A stretch of 64,000 bases of DNA from Cladochytrium replicatum (GCA_025526935.1 JAHLKD010000062.1:248001-312000), one strand, 5' to 3'; positions 53,335 to 64,000 are shown, counted from the stretch's first letter. Made by a program: numbers and translations. Notes: generated by a model not told the origin, from the sequence alone.

Positions 53335-54707
53335 ATGTCGTTTCGCACGCCGACTTTAGCCCGACACTCATCCTCCAGACTCCGCATCCCACCATCTATT
53401 CCCCATGTGCCGACCCCACAAATATACGTCTCACAGCAGAACTTGCCAACTCGGGGGGCTTACGCGACCGCTGCTGCTGCCGCGCAGGTAGAATCGCCTG
53501 GATCTCGTCGGCCGCTCGGCAGCGTGGTCGAGGATGTGCTGTCGTCGAAAGACTACGTGGCCAAGCTGTCGGCATTCAAAGCGCGTTCGGGGATCGAGCT
53601 CGGGAACGACGCATCGCTTGTGGAAGCACTGACGCATGTATCGTACAGACAGACGACGAATAACCAGCGGCTTTCGTATCTCGGTAGGCACGACGAATGC
53701 AACAACACGCAAAATTTGGAATCGGGATTTGTTGAGTCGTTTTTTTGTCCATTTTTCTGTTTTTGGTAGGCGAGAAGGGGGCAAAGTTGTTTGTGACGGA
53801 GCAGATCTTTACAAGGTACCCGAAGTTACCTGCCGACGCGCTCGAGAGCATCGTGAAGAGTTACACGGAGAGGAGGGTGCTTGGGAACATTGGGAAGGCG
53901 CTTGGTGTGCCTGGTGTCATGTTGTGGCAGGTTCGGAGCCATAGCTGAAAACTCCTTTCGAATTCTTCTTGAAAATTAAGCGTAGAACTCGGGTTCGGCA
54001 AAGCAGGACAGTCAGAAAGAAGGTGCGATGAATGAGGGCGTGATTTCGGCAAAAGCTACTTATGCATTGATCGGAGCTTTGTATCAGAAGGTGTTTCTTT
54101 CACGGGATCGGTCATTGGGGTGTTTGTAACTGAGTTGGTGTTTAATTTAGGCACCGCTTGAAGCAAGAAAGTTTGTTCACGCGCATATCCTGTCGCGCGA
54201 TGTGGACATCGAGACGCACTTGAAGCTGCAGGGAGCAAAGTCGTTTCTTCCGTTGATCATGAGGGAACAGGGGAAGCCAAGACCTGCGTCGAGGTGACGA
54301 TGCGGTTGAAGGGTTCGAGGCGACTCTGAACTAACAGGATTGGGTTGTAATTTTTCCAGACTTATTCGTGAGAGCGGTCGTCTTTCAACGTCGCCTGTTT
54401 TCCTGGTGGGAGTTTACAGTGGTGCTGAGAAGATTGGTGAAGGTAGGGGTGTATCTGATTGTGGATTGACTACCATGTGTACCCATACTGTTTGATATTA
54501 AGGTTATGGTAGCTCACTTTCAGAGGCGGAATTCAGGGTAAGTTTATGAATTGATTCGAAAGGTTAACGCCCTGAATTATTTTTTCCTTTGGTCAGGCTG
54601 CCAAGAATGCCCTAACAAAACACTTTATGATGGATTTGAAGAAGGTAGAGCTTCCTTCAGATCAGGAGTTTGTGGATGACATCGATGATGGACTTCAGCT
54701 TCAATAA
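53335..54707 (+). CDS. MRPL44: Mitochondrial large-subunit ribosomal protein mL44 (RNase III-like fold)
   Basis: A component of the mitochondrial 54S subunit derived from an RNase III fold. The N-terminus is Arg/Ser-rich and lacks acidic residues early ([20 protein letters not shown]), as a mitochondrial presequence should. The RNase III-like part reads [56 protein letters not shown]. The C-terminal double-stranded-RNA-binding-like part reads [20 protein letters not shown] and [15 protein letters not shown]. Six or more exons; the stop TAA is at 54705-54707. It is convergent with the CCDC34-like gene, with 17 bp between stops. Confidence 0.9.
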
Positions 54708-54724
54708 ATTGGGCTTGAAAGCAT

Positions 54725-55621
54725 TTATTTTGCGGACCATCTCCTTCCTCTCTTTTGGATATCTTTCCTTGGCAGACTAGTGTACTCTTCAATGAGTCTC
54801 AGCACTCCTTCCTTGAGCCGAATCTCGTTTTCGTCTTCGATGTTTGGGTCTACCCAGGGCCGTGGGTGTGGATAAATATCGATGTGGTGTGAACTCCTGT
54901 GGCCAACGTAATGTTTCCACTCTTTGAATGCAGCCCTGTTGCGCTCCTTTCTGATAGCTTCAACTGCAATCCTGTGTTCCTCCTCCAGTTTTCTCTTTGC
55001 TTCTTCTCGCTCTTCTTGTTCGAGTTTCTTGGCAGTCCATTCCGCGAGCGCACGCTCTCTCCTTTCCCTTTTCTTTTCTTCCTCTCTCACGGATGCCTCC
55101 ACATCTTTGCGATGTAGCTCCAATTCCTTGATTTTCTGTTGATGAGCTCTGCGGCATTTGACCTCGAACCAAGCCTTGAACGATTCGTCGTTCCCTTTCT
55201 TTCTGCGGACAAGGTCGTTGATTTGGTCTGTTGATAATTTTGAGAGCTTTTCTCTTGTCAGCCCCGGCAATGGGATCCGCTTGGATTCTTCTCTGCGTGC
55301 GAGTGTTTGAGGAGCAGCAGGGTTTGGTAAGGTTGGGGACTGGGAAATGTTTTTGACAGTTGCGCGTTTCCTTTCGATCCATTCTTCGAATCCTCGCTCG
55401 TTGGATTGAATGTCCATCATTGTTAGGGATTGGATCAAGTGAGAAACATCTTGGTTGAGGTTGACCCCCGCTGAAGCTGCTTTCCTTCGTCCGTGCAGTT
55501 TTCTTGCAGTGGCATGTACTGGCTCTTCCGAAAGTACAAATGGGAGATGATTCGAAAGACTCCCACAATGATCTGGTGCCAGGTCTTCATGTGTGAGGGG
55601 AGCATCGTGGTAAAGATCCAT
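54725..55621 (-). CDS. CCDC34: CCDC34-like coiled-coil protein, probably flagellar
   Basis: A single open exon of 298 codons with a long charged helix. Short Trp-centred units recur: FEEWIERKRATVK (~110), SFKAWFEVKCRRAHQQK (~175), ALAEWTAKKLEQEEREEAKR (~220) and AFKEWKHYVGH (~255). This pattern is typical of CCDC34, a protein connected with intraflagellar transport in animals. Low complexity of the helix limits certainty. Its partner across a 110-bp divergent promoter is RPL12. A lebercilin gene lies 4 kb away, which supports a flagellar reading. Confidence 0.72.
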   Translation of the reverse strand: MDLYHDAPLTHEDLAPDHCGSLSNHLPFVLSEEPVHATARKLHGRRKAASAGVNLNQDVSHLIQSLTMMDIQSNERGFEEWIERKRATVKNISQSPTLPNPAAPQTLARREESKRIPLPGLTREKLSKLSTDQINDLVRRKKGNDESFKAWFEVKCRRAHQQKIKELELHRKDVEASVREEEKKRERRERALAEWTAKKLEQEEREEAKRKLEEEHRIAVEAIRKERNRAAFKEWKHYVGHRSSHHIDIYPHPRPWVDPNIEDENEIRLKEGVLRLIEEYTSLPRKDIQKRGRRWSAK

Positions 55622-55731
55622 TTATTCGAGTGGCTTCGTTCGCGGACCAACCGAACACGTGAACAGGCAGGTTGTTAGCGTTCACAGCCACCCGAGCTAG
55701 GTTTGATCCACTCAGCACAGAATTTGCGAGA
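55622..55731. promoter_or_regulatory. Divergent promoter of CCDC34-like and RPL12, with CACGTG
   Basis: 110 bp between start codons. A palindromic CACGTG (55656-55661), the core of an E-box, lies nearer the CCDC34-like gene. No TATA box is evident. Confidence 0.5.
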
Positions 55732-56636
55732 ATGGTACGTGGGAATGGAATGGGAATGGATGATGGGAGAGGAACGGGACGGAGACGATGACGGAGACGG
55801 GGAGGGGGACTTGGGGACGAGCATGGAATAACAGCACAGACGATGGATGGTCGGTCGAGGATGGATGGATGGATCTATGGATCAATGTGACTGTGATCGC
55901 TCGACTTGCATGTTATCCGAGGGCATTCGCTCACTGTTTCTTCGTTTTGACTCGAACAGCCGCCGAAGCTTGACCCCAACGAAATCAAGATCGGTATGTC
56001 ATCGTGATGTGTTATCGATTTTATCATTTTGCTTATCAGCTATAATTTGTGTGTAGTTGTTCTCCGAACAACGGGTGGTGAAGTTGCTGGTGGTTCGGCT
56101 CTTGCGCCCAAAATCGGTCCCCTCGGTTTGTCGCCAAAGAAGGTCGGTGAAGATATCGCAAAGGCCACCGGCGACTGGAAGGGTCTTCGCGTTACCGTGA
56201 AGCTCATCGTACAAAACCGTCAAGCCCAAATCGAGGTCGTACCCTCAGCGTCCTCCCTTGTCATCAAGGCCCTCAAGGAGCCTCCGCGTGACAGGAAAAA
56301 GGAGAAGAACAGTGAGTCGTTCGAGCAGACACTGGTATATTTCGGTTATTTACTGTTCTTCTTAGTCAAACACAGCGGCAACCTCGCCCTCAACGACGTC
56401 ATTGACATCGCCCGCAAAATGCGCCCGAAGTCTATGGCTAAGGAGCTCTCCGGCACTGTGCGTGAGATTCTTGGCACTTGCTTCTCTGTTGGCTGCACAG
56501 TCGAGGGTCAATCCCCCCAGGACATCAGCGAGAAGGTTGCGTCTGGGGTAAGCTTTTCTTGACAGTCGCCTTTTACTGCGAACACCAGCTAATCCTAATA
56601 TTGTCACTTAAGGAAATCGAGATCCCCGTAAACTAA
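55732..56636 (+). CDS. RPL12: 60S ribosomal protein L12 (uL11)
   Basis: A protein of the GTPase-associated centre. The first coding exon is just the ATG (55732-55734), followed directly by GTACGT; exon 2 is 55960-55993 ([11 protein letters not shown]), exon 3 56057-56311, exon 4 56366-56547, exon 5 56613-56636. The spliced product starts [20 protein letters not shown] and contains [20 protein letters not shown] and [18 protein letters not shown], then [20 protein letters not shown], ending EIEIPVN. Length (about 165 residues) and sequence are typical. Placing an intron straight after the start codon is known in ribosomal protein genes and is needed to recover the conserved MPPK start. Confidence 0.96.
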
Positions 56637-58000
56637 ATATCCCTTTCCGAACGACCCCGATATCATTGATCCCGTCTGCAATTTTAGTTACCTATTCACA
56701 TCTTGCAACTGTTTTCGTCGGACATGGTTAATGATGTTGTTGGGCTACTTGGATATGGTCTGTTTAGTGTATGTGGGTTGCATATGGGCTTGCGCTTGTC
56801 GTTTGCTTATTTGCGCTGTATTATCATTCCTCTCTCTCCTCCTCTCACACATCCCATCCATGGACAGCGGCATATATTCAAAAAAAACTCGATATAGTTT
56901 CACATTCTAAATTTGACCTGTCACACGCTGAATCTTTTCCGAAGTTGCATTTTAAGCTCAACGAGATTGGACTAAACACGGATGATTAGAATAAGAGGCA
57001 CAATGAAGCTGCATGACAGGCTTTCCGTGGCATTTACTCGCTTCCTGGCATTATGGGTACAAGCCAAAGTTATGTAAAACATTAATTGTTCAGGCTTACT
57101 ACTCAGACGAAGTCCCAGAGATTATCCGACAAGATGGATCATCGAGCTTGATTCTCCAATCTTTACTGTACAACTGCGTCTGGCTCCAACGACCGTCTTC
57201 CCCGAGACAGTCGCTGCGAGTTCCCTCGCCCGAATGGATGTTCTGGTCGTTGTTGCTGTAGGAAAGAAAACTCCTTTTCCCTCCAGCCAAAAGTTCCACA
57301 CTAATTCTGCACTGGAGGAAACGACGGTGCACATGGCCTCTGGGAAACGTCCTTCTTGGCGAAAACGTCGCCGCCTCCGCAATCGCCGTCGGCTCCTTAG
57401 AAAGCACGCACTAGCTCGGCGGTATCGGGACACCCTCCCGCTGATCCACGTCGCTTCAAACGGCTGCACCAACACCGCAATGCCGTCGCTATCGGGCGAT
57501 TGCGCTGGTGCAGAGCGGCGGGTGTCGCGCGAAGGCGAAGGTTGTGAGTAAGATAGTGCGAAGGCGCTTGTGGTGTTTCATAATGTCGCGGGGCAGTTGT
57601 TGGTGCTTGCGACGGGGGAGAGGGAATCGCTTACGTAGTTTTCAGCACCGAAATCAACTTCCGGATTTAAGCTGGCTGGATCTATGGCTCTGCTCGTATC
57701 GAGGTTTGGTCCATCCGCCGGTTACATGATAAGAGATCATCCAAAGCTTCAACTTGCCAAAGCGAGCTCCAACTTCAATATTGCATTCAAGTTTCGCTGT
57801 TCTTTCATGTGACAGGATGTTAACTTCGGGAAGCTCACGCCTTTCAAATTCCTACCTAATATTTAATTTCAAAACATCATTCTCAAAGTTTGCAGCAGCT
57901 AACTCTCCGGTAACTTCTCCAATTCGTTGTCTCCTGAGGATTCATAGTTTGTTGGTGTTAAAAAATCGATCAAAATCGTAAGCTTTTATATCTCGAGCTC
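56637..58000. other. 1.4-kb region without a firm gene
   Basis: Between RPL12 and uL10m. Frames at 57099-57551 are open on both strands, Arg-rich and without recognisable motifs. The presequence exon(s) of uL10m probably lie near 57900-58060 but could not be fixed. Confidence 0.4.
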
Positions 58001-58105
58001 CTCTTACACCCTGATCCCTGACTTTTTGCCGCCTTCTTAGCAGGAACAGGTTTTGATGAAGCTCTCGTTGGGAATGATCTACAAACTAAAATTTTTGCGT
58101 TGCAG

Positions 58106-58860
58106 CGACGATTGTACCTCCACGGTCTTTACCAGGACATTCTCTCTCAGCCAGCGGTCTTCATCATGCAGATGCTCAATCTCACTGCACATGAGCAAGT
58201 CGATTTGAAGAAGGCGATCAGGACAAAAGGACTCGTTGTTACCCACGTGAAGAACTCCATCTTCGATCGTGCGATCCGCGACGCACAGAAAGGGCCATCG
58301 AAATCCGTACGGGTGCTACGAAATATGTTGGTCGGGGAGTGCGCCGTTGCGTCTCCTAGGGAACTTGGTGATAACTCGATACCTGTGGATCAGGTCAAAA
58401 TCACTGGGGACTTGCTGGACGTCTTAAAGAAGTTTTCGCCGAAAGCTATGCTGGTGAGAGGCAAGCTGGACACGGATACCTTGGGTCCGAGTCGCTTGCA
58501 GATGTCAGGAAGCTGAGGAGCTTGGAGCAGCTCAGATCGGACCTACTCGGCTTGCTGCAACAGCCAGCTGCTTCACTCGCTGGCGTTTTGGAGCAAAGAA
58601 ACCCGCACGAATTGATTTACATTCTCTACCATCACAGCTCAAACTTGTACTTCTTGCTGGACCAACATGCTAGAAATTTGACTCCAACCAATAGAGACCC
58701 TTTTATGATGAATCATTATGGAATGGAAAATGCACGGGAGTTTAATACGCATGTGATACGCATAAGGAGAACGAAAACAGGTTTATTTATCTCATCAGTC
58801 CACCGAAAACTTTCTTCATGGCGTCGCGGGCAAATGGAATGTAGCTGGAACAGCAAATAG
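58106..58860 (+). CDS. MRPL10: Mitochondrial ribosomal protein uL10m (5' exon not located)
   Basis: The exon begins after GTTGCAG at 58105. The translation shows the uL10 fold order: FIMQMLNLTAHEQVDLKKAI then GLVVTHVKNSIFDRAI (the classic VKN motif), and later LRSLEQLRSDLLGLLQQPAA and RNPHELIYIL. The presequence must lie in an upstream exon. The reading frame shifts between about 58455 and 58495: either a short intron (GTGAGA to CCGAG, 38 nt) or a one-base indel. The last frame runs open to 58860 and would overlap the 3' end of the SFT2 gene, so the true stop may be earlier through another splice. Confidence 0.72.
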
Positions 58861-59619
58861 GTGAGTGTTTCAAATACTTTTCATAAATGCGAGAGTACCT
58901 TGCCGAATACCACTGTTGTACAACGATGTGACTATTAATGCAAGAACTTCAACGGCAATAAAGTACTTACAAAGAGAGCGCAGTATTGCACAAGGACGCA
59001 GACAAGGACCAGAATGGCATTACCCAGCTACAATGATAATTAGGGAAACCCATCGGCATCACAGCAGCACTGCCTACCAAAATTGCGACAAGAAACGTAA
59101 CAACCATGGCAGCGATAAAGATAATTGTGGCCACAAGGCGAATTGGGTCGAACATTTTCTAAGATACTCTGTTCAGATCTGTTCCGAATCAGCCAAATCA
59201 AGATTACCTTCAGCTGGGTGAGGAACCCAACCAAGAAGCCAGTTGCAATGAGCGAGATGATGTTACCGAAAGTATAGAGCACAGCGAAGCCCGCTGCACT
59301 GATAGCAAGAAGGAGGAACGACTAAATAACGGCATCATTCAGATAACTAGCTTTCGACGACATTGTCACAAACCAAAACGCTGACGACAAAACCGGTCAC
59401 CATGCAGATCCCTTGCAAAGCTCATCAGCCATCAGCAGCATAACTTATCAGAACACCTACCGAATCCGTAGAGACGCTGTTTCCTTGTGAGCTGGAATCC
59501 TCCACACATCTACTCCGTTCACGAAATTAATCATTCTTCAATCTCCAAAAAAATTATCTGCACACCTCCTCCAGTCCATCGCTGGATCCAGAACCCGGCA
59601 AGAAATCTGTGATGGCCAT
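58787..59619 (-). CDS. SFT2: SFT2-family vesicle transport membrane protein
   Basis: SFT2 proteins act in retrograde endosome/Golgi traffic. The start MAITDFLPGSGSSDGLEE (ATG 59619) is followed after an intron by GGFQLTRKQRLYGFG, then the spans AAGFAVLYTFGNIISLIATG, FLVGFLTQLKKMFDPIRLVA (the conserved QLKKMFDP-x-R signature) and TIIFIAAMVVTFLVAILVGS. The end SASYIPFARDAMKKVFGGLM is recovered through an intron near 58905-58860. Four membrane spans and a cytosolic N-terminus are expected. There are at least five exons, with the stop at 58787-58789. It is divergent from lebercilin, with 84 bp between starts. Confidence 0.92.
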
Positions 59620-59703
59620 TTTGTGCTCCCTGGTTGACTGCTTGGGTTTGTGATTCTGGGAAGGTTTGGGCGCCCAGCCACAGTCCAAACGCGTGTGAAG
59701 CAG

Positions 59704-62700
59704 ATGGACGACCAAAAGCAAAGCGAGATCAAGGGTCCCTTCGCGTCAAAATCACACCCTGTCGCGGATCTTCCCCAAAAGGCGGAATCTACATTCACGT
59801 TCAATGATCCATTCTGGGATACCGGGATCAAAAGTGATCCGGATGACTCAAACGCAACAGAGCAAACCGATGAGCGATCGTACTTGGAAGATAACCATGT
59901 ATCGCATGCAGCAGAAACAGGCCCAATATATTCATCTTCAGTACAGCTCCGAAGGTCCAACCATAGTCTTTCTAACGGACTTCAAGTTTTGCCAGACGAG
60001 AAGGAGCAGTTGATGGAAAAGTTTGTGAACGATAGGACACCCGAGCCAGCTAACAATCAAGCGATGGATGCAAAACGTGGGATTCAGAAATCCATATCGC
60101 AAAATTCTCTTCCACTGAACGGGGGAAAGAGTGGGAAACGGGGGAGAAGAGCAAAAAACCAGGCACGTGTGAATATGGGTGTGGGGCCCGGGGGGATACG
60201 GTTGCAACCAATGGAATATGATGCCCACAGCAATGTACAGCAGCAGACAGACGAAAATCTGGGACAGAACTTTCAGACGTATGATGCCGGGAATGATCAA
60301 TTAGGGGCACAGTATTCGCTGGATGACTTTGAGCCACTGACCGAGACGAATCATGAGTCTGTTGCGAACACACACTACCCTGAGCCCTATAGTGGTCTTT
60401 TGGAGCTTGTGGACTCCAGTTCAGCCGTTTCTGCTGCAACAGCTGTTCAAAGACTCGAAACTCCACCATTTGTAGAGGAGCCAATCGAAAGTCTTTCAAC
60501 GAAAATAATTCCAGAAACAAAACACGACGTTTCAGACCAAAGGAAGATTACGGAAGTTCGGCAAAAGGAAGTAGGGCGGAAGATAGAACAACAAAAGTCA
60601 ACGGATAAAACTCTCGACGTGAAGCGAGAACCTTCCCATGTAGTGCGCGGGACACGTAAATGGACCAAAGACACTTTATATACCAATACCAGAAGCTCGA
60701 CAAGGTTGAGCATGGTCAATGAGCATAAAGTCCCCTCAACAATGCAGATTGCAAACAGGACACGTCGCGGTACAAATGCGACAAATAGAACAGGTATACA
60801 TCCGTTCCAAACGGATTTTCATTTTAAAAGGACTGACAGATATGTATAAGGTGTTTCAAAACGAACTTCATTCTACCCGAGTTTCCGCACAGCCCTGGAC
60901 TTCCAACGTCCACGACGAACACATCCGCATCTCCGGCAACTCGTTCTCGGAAAGACGAGAGCGATCAGGAAATCGCCTCCGATAATATTTGCCTCGAGAA
61001 GCATCACAGAAAGCGGAAAGTTTCAAGATATTGTCAAACTTACAAACTTGGTGGACGAGCAGAAGGCCCTAAATGAAGCCTTAGTCAACGAGAACAAAAC
61101 ACTCAAAATTGTTGGTTAAAGCACGTAGCCTTTTGAGGGCAGTGTCTGACCTCCTGTTGCAGATCAATCAGCGTCAGGAACGAGCGATCAAGAAGATGGA
61201 CAAGGATGTGACAGAAATCCCTCAAATTATTCACACCTTCAACGAGCAACTGCGAGTGCTGAAGGTATGTTTCCAATGAGCCCAAAATAATTAGATTTCT
61301 CACAAACGGTATGCAAGAATGACAAGCGGTTAGGCTCCGAGAGAATCCAGCAGCTGGAACGGAGTTCCCAAGTTCTGCTTGAGGAGAACTTGTCACTCAA
61401 AGACAAGCTCAATAGAGCAACGGGCATTCTTCGGTCCAAAAATCTCGATGACAACGATAAGCTCCAAGAAACTATTCAATCGCTCACGCTCACAATCGCA
61501 GAAAAAGATCATACCATACAGGTTTTGTTCATGATCTCGATATGATCCACCCTTGCTGAAACTTGTTTTGTCAGGAACTGAAAAAGTCCCTCAATTATGC
61601 CAAGGGCGAGAGAAACGTAGAGCTTCGTGACTCACGGAACAGGGCGGCAAAAATCGCAAAGGAGAGCGAAGATCTTCGTCTGCAAAATGAGCGTCTATCG
61701 ACAAAACTTCGAGTATGCACAATCTCCTTCCAGTTAATTGGAATTATTCAATTAATGTCTGCAGGAACGAGACAGGACGATTGCAGCACTGACCGTACAG
61801 CTCGGCGTTCAGCATCACCGTCACCAGGCATTACACCGTGATGATCCGCTCGATCAGGACGAGATGAGCGAGAACATTAGCATTGGAGGCGGTGGCCACT
61901 TGACGCACTCGCGCGGCACTTCGTATCAGAGCATTGAATCGAAGGCGTCCAAAATGTCGAAAACTGTTAGGGCTCATGCAGCGGAAGCACCGCTGAAGAA
62001 GGATCCTATTGTACGTACTGAGCAGAAGAAGAATGAAATCTTTGAGGAAGTTCAGAAACAGCGTATGGATCCAGTGGACGAAGCTGCTGAAGCTCAAGGA
62101 AGCGAATCGATAACAGGGGTGGAAGGGGAAGTACATCATACCATTCAAAAGCCATTTGTGCAAAGGGTACTTGAACCACCGTCCGGTGGTCACGTCAGAC
62201 GTGCCTCGGTTGAGGATAGCCAAACAGTTCGTAAAAGGGAGCATTTGGAATTAATCGCGACCGCCGACCTGCCGAAATCGGAGTCAATTGAAGGGGAGGG
62301 GTCTGGAGTATCACTTGAAACAATTGACTCAGCTCAATCTCCATCACTCACGGAGAAGAAAGACCCCGAACATTCCATTCCATTTTCAGGAACTGGTTTC
62401 CACAAGCCCAATCTTTTTGCGAAACCGGCTCTTAGTTCCAGTCAGACAGAAAACTTGACAAGCACTTCTACATCCACCTTTACAAGGCCAATATTTGCCG
62501 CAAACATTAAACCGGCTGGACTATCAGCCATGGCAGCCATGGGAAGCCTACCACCAGCGCTTGGATCCACTGCTCGTCTTTTGTCGGCCAATGCCATGTC
62601 ACTCGAGTCAATCGCAGAAGATTTTCGTGAGGACAGAAACATGGAGCCACGGAGAGCTCCATCAAGGTCCCGTGGAGCATCAACTGGCACAAGCAAATCC

Positions 62701-63363
62701 GTTCCTTCACTTGCCGTTGATCGAGATGCTAATATTTCTAATATCAGCGCACTAGAAGCCCCTTCTATCTCCGGCAACGAAGCTTCAGAGGGTGCAGATA
62801 CTCAGGATAAGATCTTGCAACCTGAGCACAAGCTAAACTTTTTGAACACCGGATTCAACCGACCCACGCTCGCATCGACTTTTGCCGATTCTCAAATATC
62901 ATCAACTAAGCCAACTCACAAGCTTGACTTTCTTCAGCAGAAGGAAGGTGATGTGACTTCTGTTGCTGCTGTTGACAAAACCAAAACTTCGGCAGAAATC
63001 GGATCAGTTGCAGAGAAGGACGTGAAAGGGGGTGACCTTAATTACACACCGTCCTTTGGTGCAAGCGAAAACGAAAACATCAAGGTTGGACGACGCGGTT
63101 TGCAAAATGGTCTTTCGGTTAGCGAGGACGGTCTGAACTCAAAGACTGCCGGAAAACGTGGGAGCTTAGGAAACTTGACCAGATCGGCTATCCCAAAGCC
63201 CACAACACCGAAAACAAAGACAGGTTCAACACCACCTTGGCTGAAGAAAAGTAACAAGAAGATCTCTCCAAAAGAAACCAATGGGCAAGGCAAGAACAAT
63301 GGCGAAAGTGAAGATCGGTATGCCGACGACGAGTTCGATGTTGAAGAGGTTATTGCTGCATAG
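59704..63363 (+). CDS. LCA5: Lebercilin (LCA5)-like ciliary coiled-coil protein
   Basis: Lebercilin binds the intraflagellar transport machinery in animals. Six exons: 59704-60793, 60893-61110, 61163-61264, 61318-61521, 61575-61712 and 61765-63363. Residues 1-~380 are disordered. The lebercilin-type coiled coil (~400-620) starts DIVKLTNLVDEQKALNEALV and includes INQRQERAIKKMDKDVTEIP and KDKLNRATGILRSKNL, with ENKTL and QRRQEKAL-like spacing. The long tail is disordered, has three related motifs (SGTGFHKPNLF, NTGFNRPTLA, HKLDF) and ends with an acidic YADDEFDVEE. Earlier in-frame starts are GTG only. The total is about 1120 residues, longer than the human protein. Confidence 0.88.
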
Positions 63364-63515
63364 AATCAATGCCATCTATTTCTTTTAACATTTCGATCTG
63401 TAAAATCACAGTTAAATTCAGTCACGGTGACTCGCGATGAATTTGAGTTTTGTCATTAACTAGGGCTATCCCGGTTTAGTTAGGGTTTCCCCACCAACGC
63501 CACCTCATCTTTCTC
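63364..63515. other. Short intergenic stretch
   Basis: No gene. It contains one TTAGGGTTTCCCC, which is a single telomere-like unit and not an array. Confidence 0.5.
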
Positions 63516-64000
63516 ATGTTTCTGGGTCGCTGGGCATCGTCGCTGAGGGCGGTCCCAGCAGCTCGCCATGCCGGCTCTCAGTTGTGCCAACAGCGCTTCC
63601 ACATCACAATCGGTCCTTCAGTTGAATCACCACTCCTTCGCCCGTTCTCGTCGTCATCATCACTCTTCAAGAAAAACGCTGATGTGGTCGATGTCGACCC
63701 ACAACCACAGAAGGAATATGACAACACGATGACAAACAACGGTGCTGCTGCGGTCGCTGCAGAGGATGAGGAAGTGCTGTGTTCGGACGATCAATCAGTG
63801 GCAAAGTCGTTTCCCGTGAGAGCACTTGCTGGTTGCTGGGATTCGGAGGAGGCGCACGATGCATTTTTCGGGGGACATCGTCCACTGTTGAGCAACTCGG
63901 CATTCCCGAACGGTGTTGGTGCGGAGCTTAGCCGTCCTGTAGGGGGATATCAGGGGCATTACTATAAAGCAGCTGTTGTGTTTGTGAAGGAGGTTCATGA
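63516..64000 (+). CDS. Unknown protein, N-terminal part, possibly mitochondrial
   Basis: A frame from ATG 63516 is open to the right edge (161 codons). The start MFLGRWASSLRAVPAARHAG is basic and lacks acidic residues, as in mitochondrial presequences. A Ser run (FSSSSSSLFKKN) and an acidic patch (AEDEEVLCSDD) follow. Near the edge it becomes more structured (RALAGCWDSEEAHDAFFGGH, GGYQGHYYKAAVVFVKEVHE). I do not recognise the family. The competing minus-strand frames are shorter. Confidence 0.6.
   Translation, partial: MFLGRWASSLRAVPAARHAGSQLCQQRFHITIGPSVESPLLRPFSSSSSLFKKNADVVDVDPQPQKEYDNTMTNNGAAAVAAEDEEVLCSDDQSVAKSFPVRALAGCWDSEEAHDAFFGGHRPLLSNSAFPNGVGAELSRPVGGYQGHYYKAAVVFVKEVH

Noticed and set aside
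57099-57551. Arg-rich frames on both strands between RPL12 and uL10m
   Set aside because: Mutually overlapping, compositionally biased and without recognisable domains.
59650-59703. Lebercilin start at 59650
   Set aside because: That codon is GTG; the first ATG in frame is 59704.
63470-63495. Telomeric repeat
   Set aside because: Only a single TTAGGG-like unit is present.

Overview
The window looks like nuclear DNA of a fungus whose zoospores carry a flagellum (chytrid-like). Reasons: genes with several short GT-AG introns; fungal-type housekeeping proteins (Rts1/B56, symplekin/Pta1, CRM1, CCT4, Med18, SFT2, mL44, uL10m, uL11/RPL12, NDUFB9, a Dim2/TXNL4B-type spliceosomal protein); and two proteins normally tied to cilia or flagella, a lebercilin (LCA5) homologue and a CCDC34-like protein, about 4 kb apart. 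The species cannot be named from the sequence alone.

Layout. 1-10.2 kb is a head-to-tail array of non-LTR retrotransposons on the minus strand: family A (one near-complete but broken copy and three 5'-truncated copies), family B (one copy with a single 1589-codon frame) and a tRNA-derived SINE whose tail resembles family B. The array stops 9 bp before a tRNA-Gly gene. 10.5-10.8 kb is a patch made of a family A piece joined to a hAT piece. 11.2-26.7 kb is a compact gene block: MFS transporter, symplekin, CRM1, Med18 and CCT4.

27.1-42.8 kb is a second transposon island, starting 7 bp from a tRNA-Ala gene: SINE, then family B copy 2. That copy is split by a hAT transposon (31091-41595, 8-bp target duplication). 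The hAT is itself broken twice: by a chromodomain Ty3/gypsy element with equal-length, apparently identical LTRs but no protease, reverse transcriptase or RNase H, and by a solo LTR in the transposase gene. The hAT also holds a second, non-transposase coiled-coil gene.

43.5-64 kb is again gene-rich: a multi-span membrane protein, NDUFB9, PP2A B56, Dim2, mL44, CCDC34-like, RPL12, uL10m, SFT2, lebercilin and the start of an unknown protein. Many genes are divergent pairs with only 47-190 bp between start codons. About 2.1 kb (50.0-52.1 kb) and 1.4 kb (56.6-58.0 kb) have no gene I can defend.

Exon borders were placed by eye from splice consensus and protein continuity. Those described as uncertain should be treated so.
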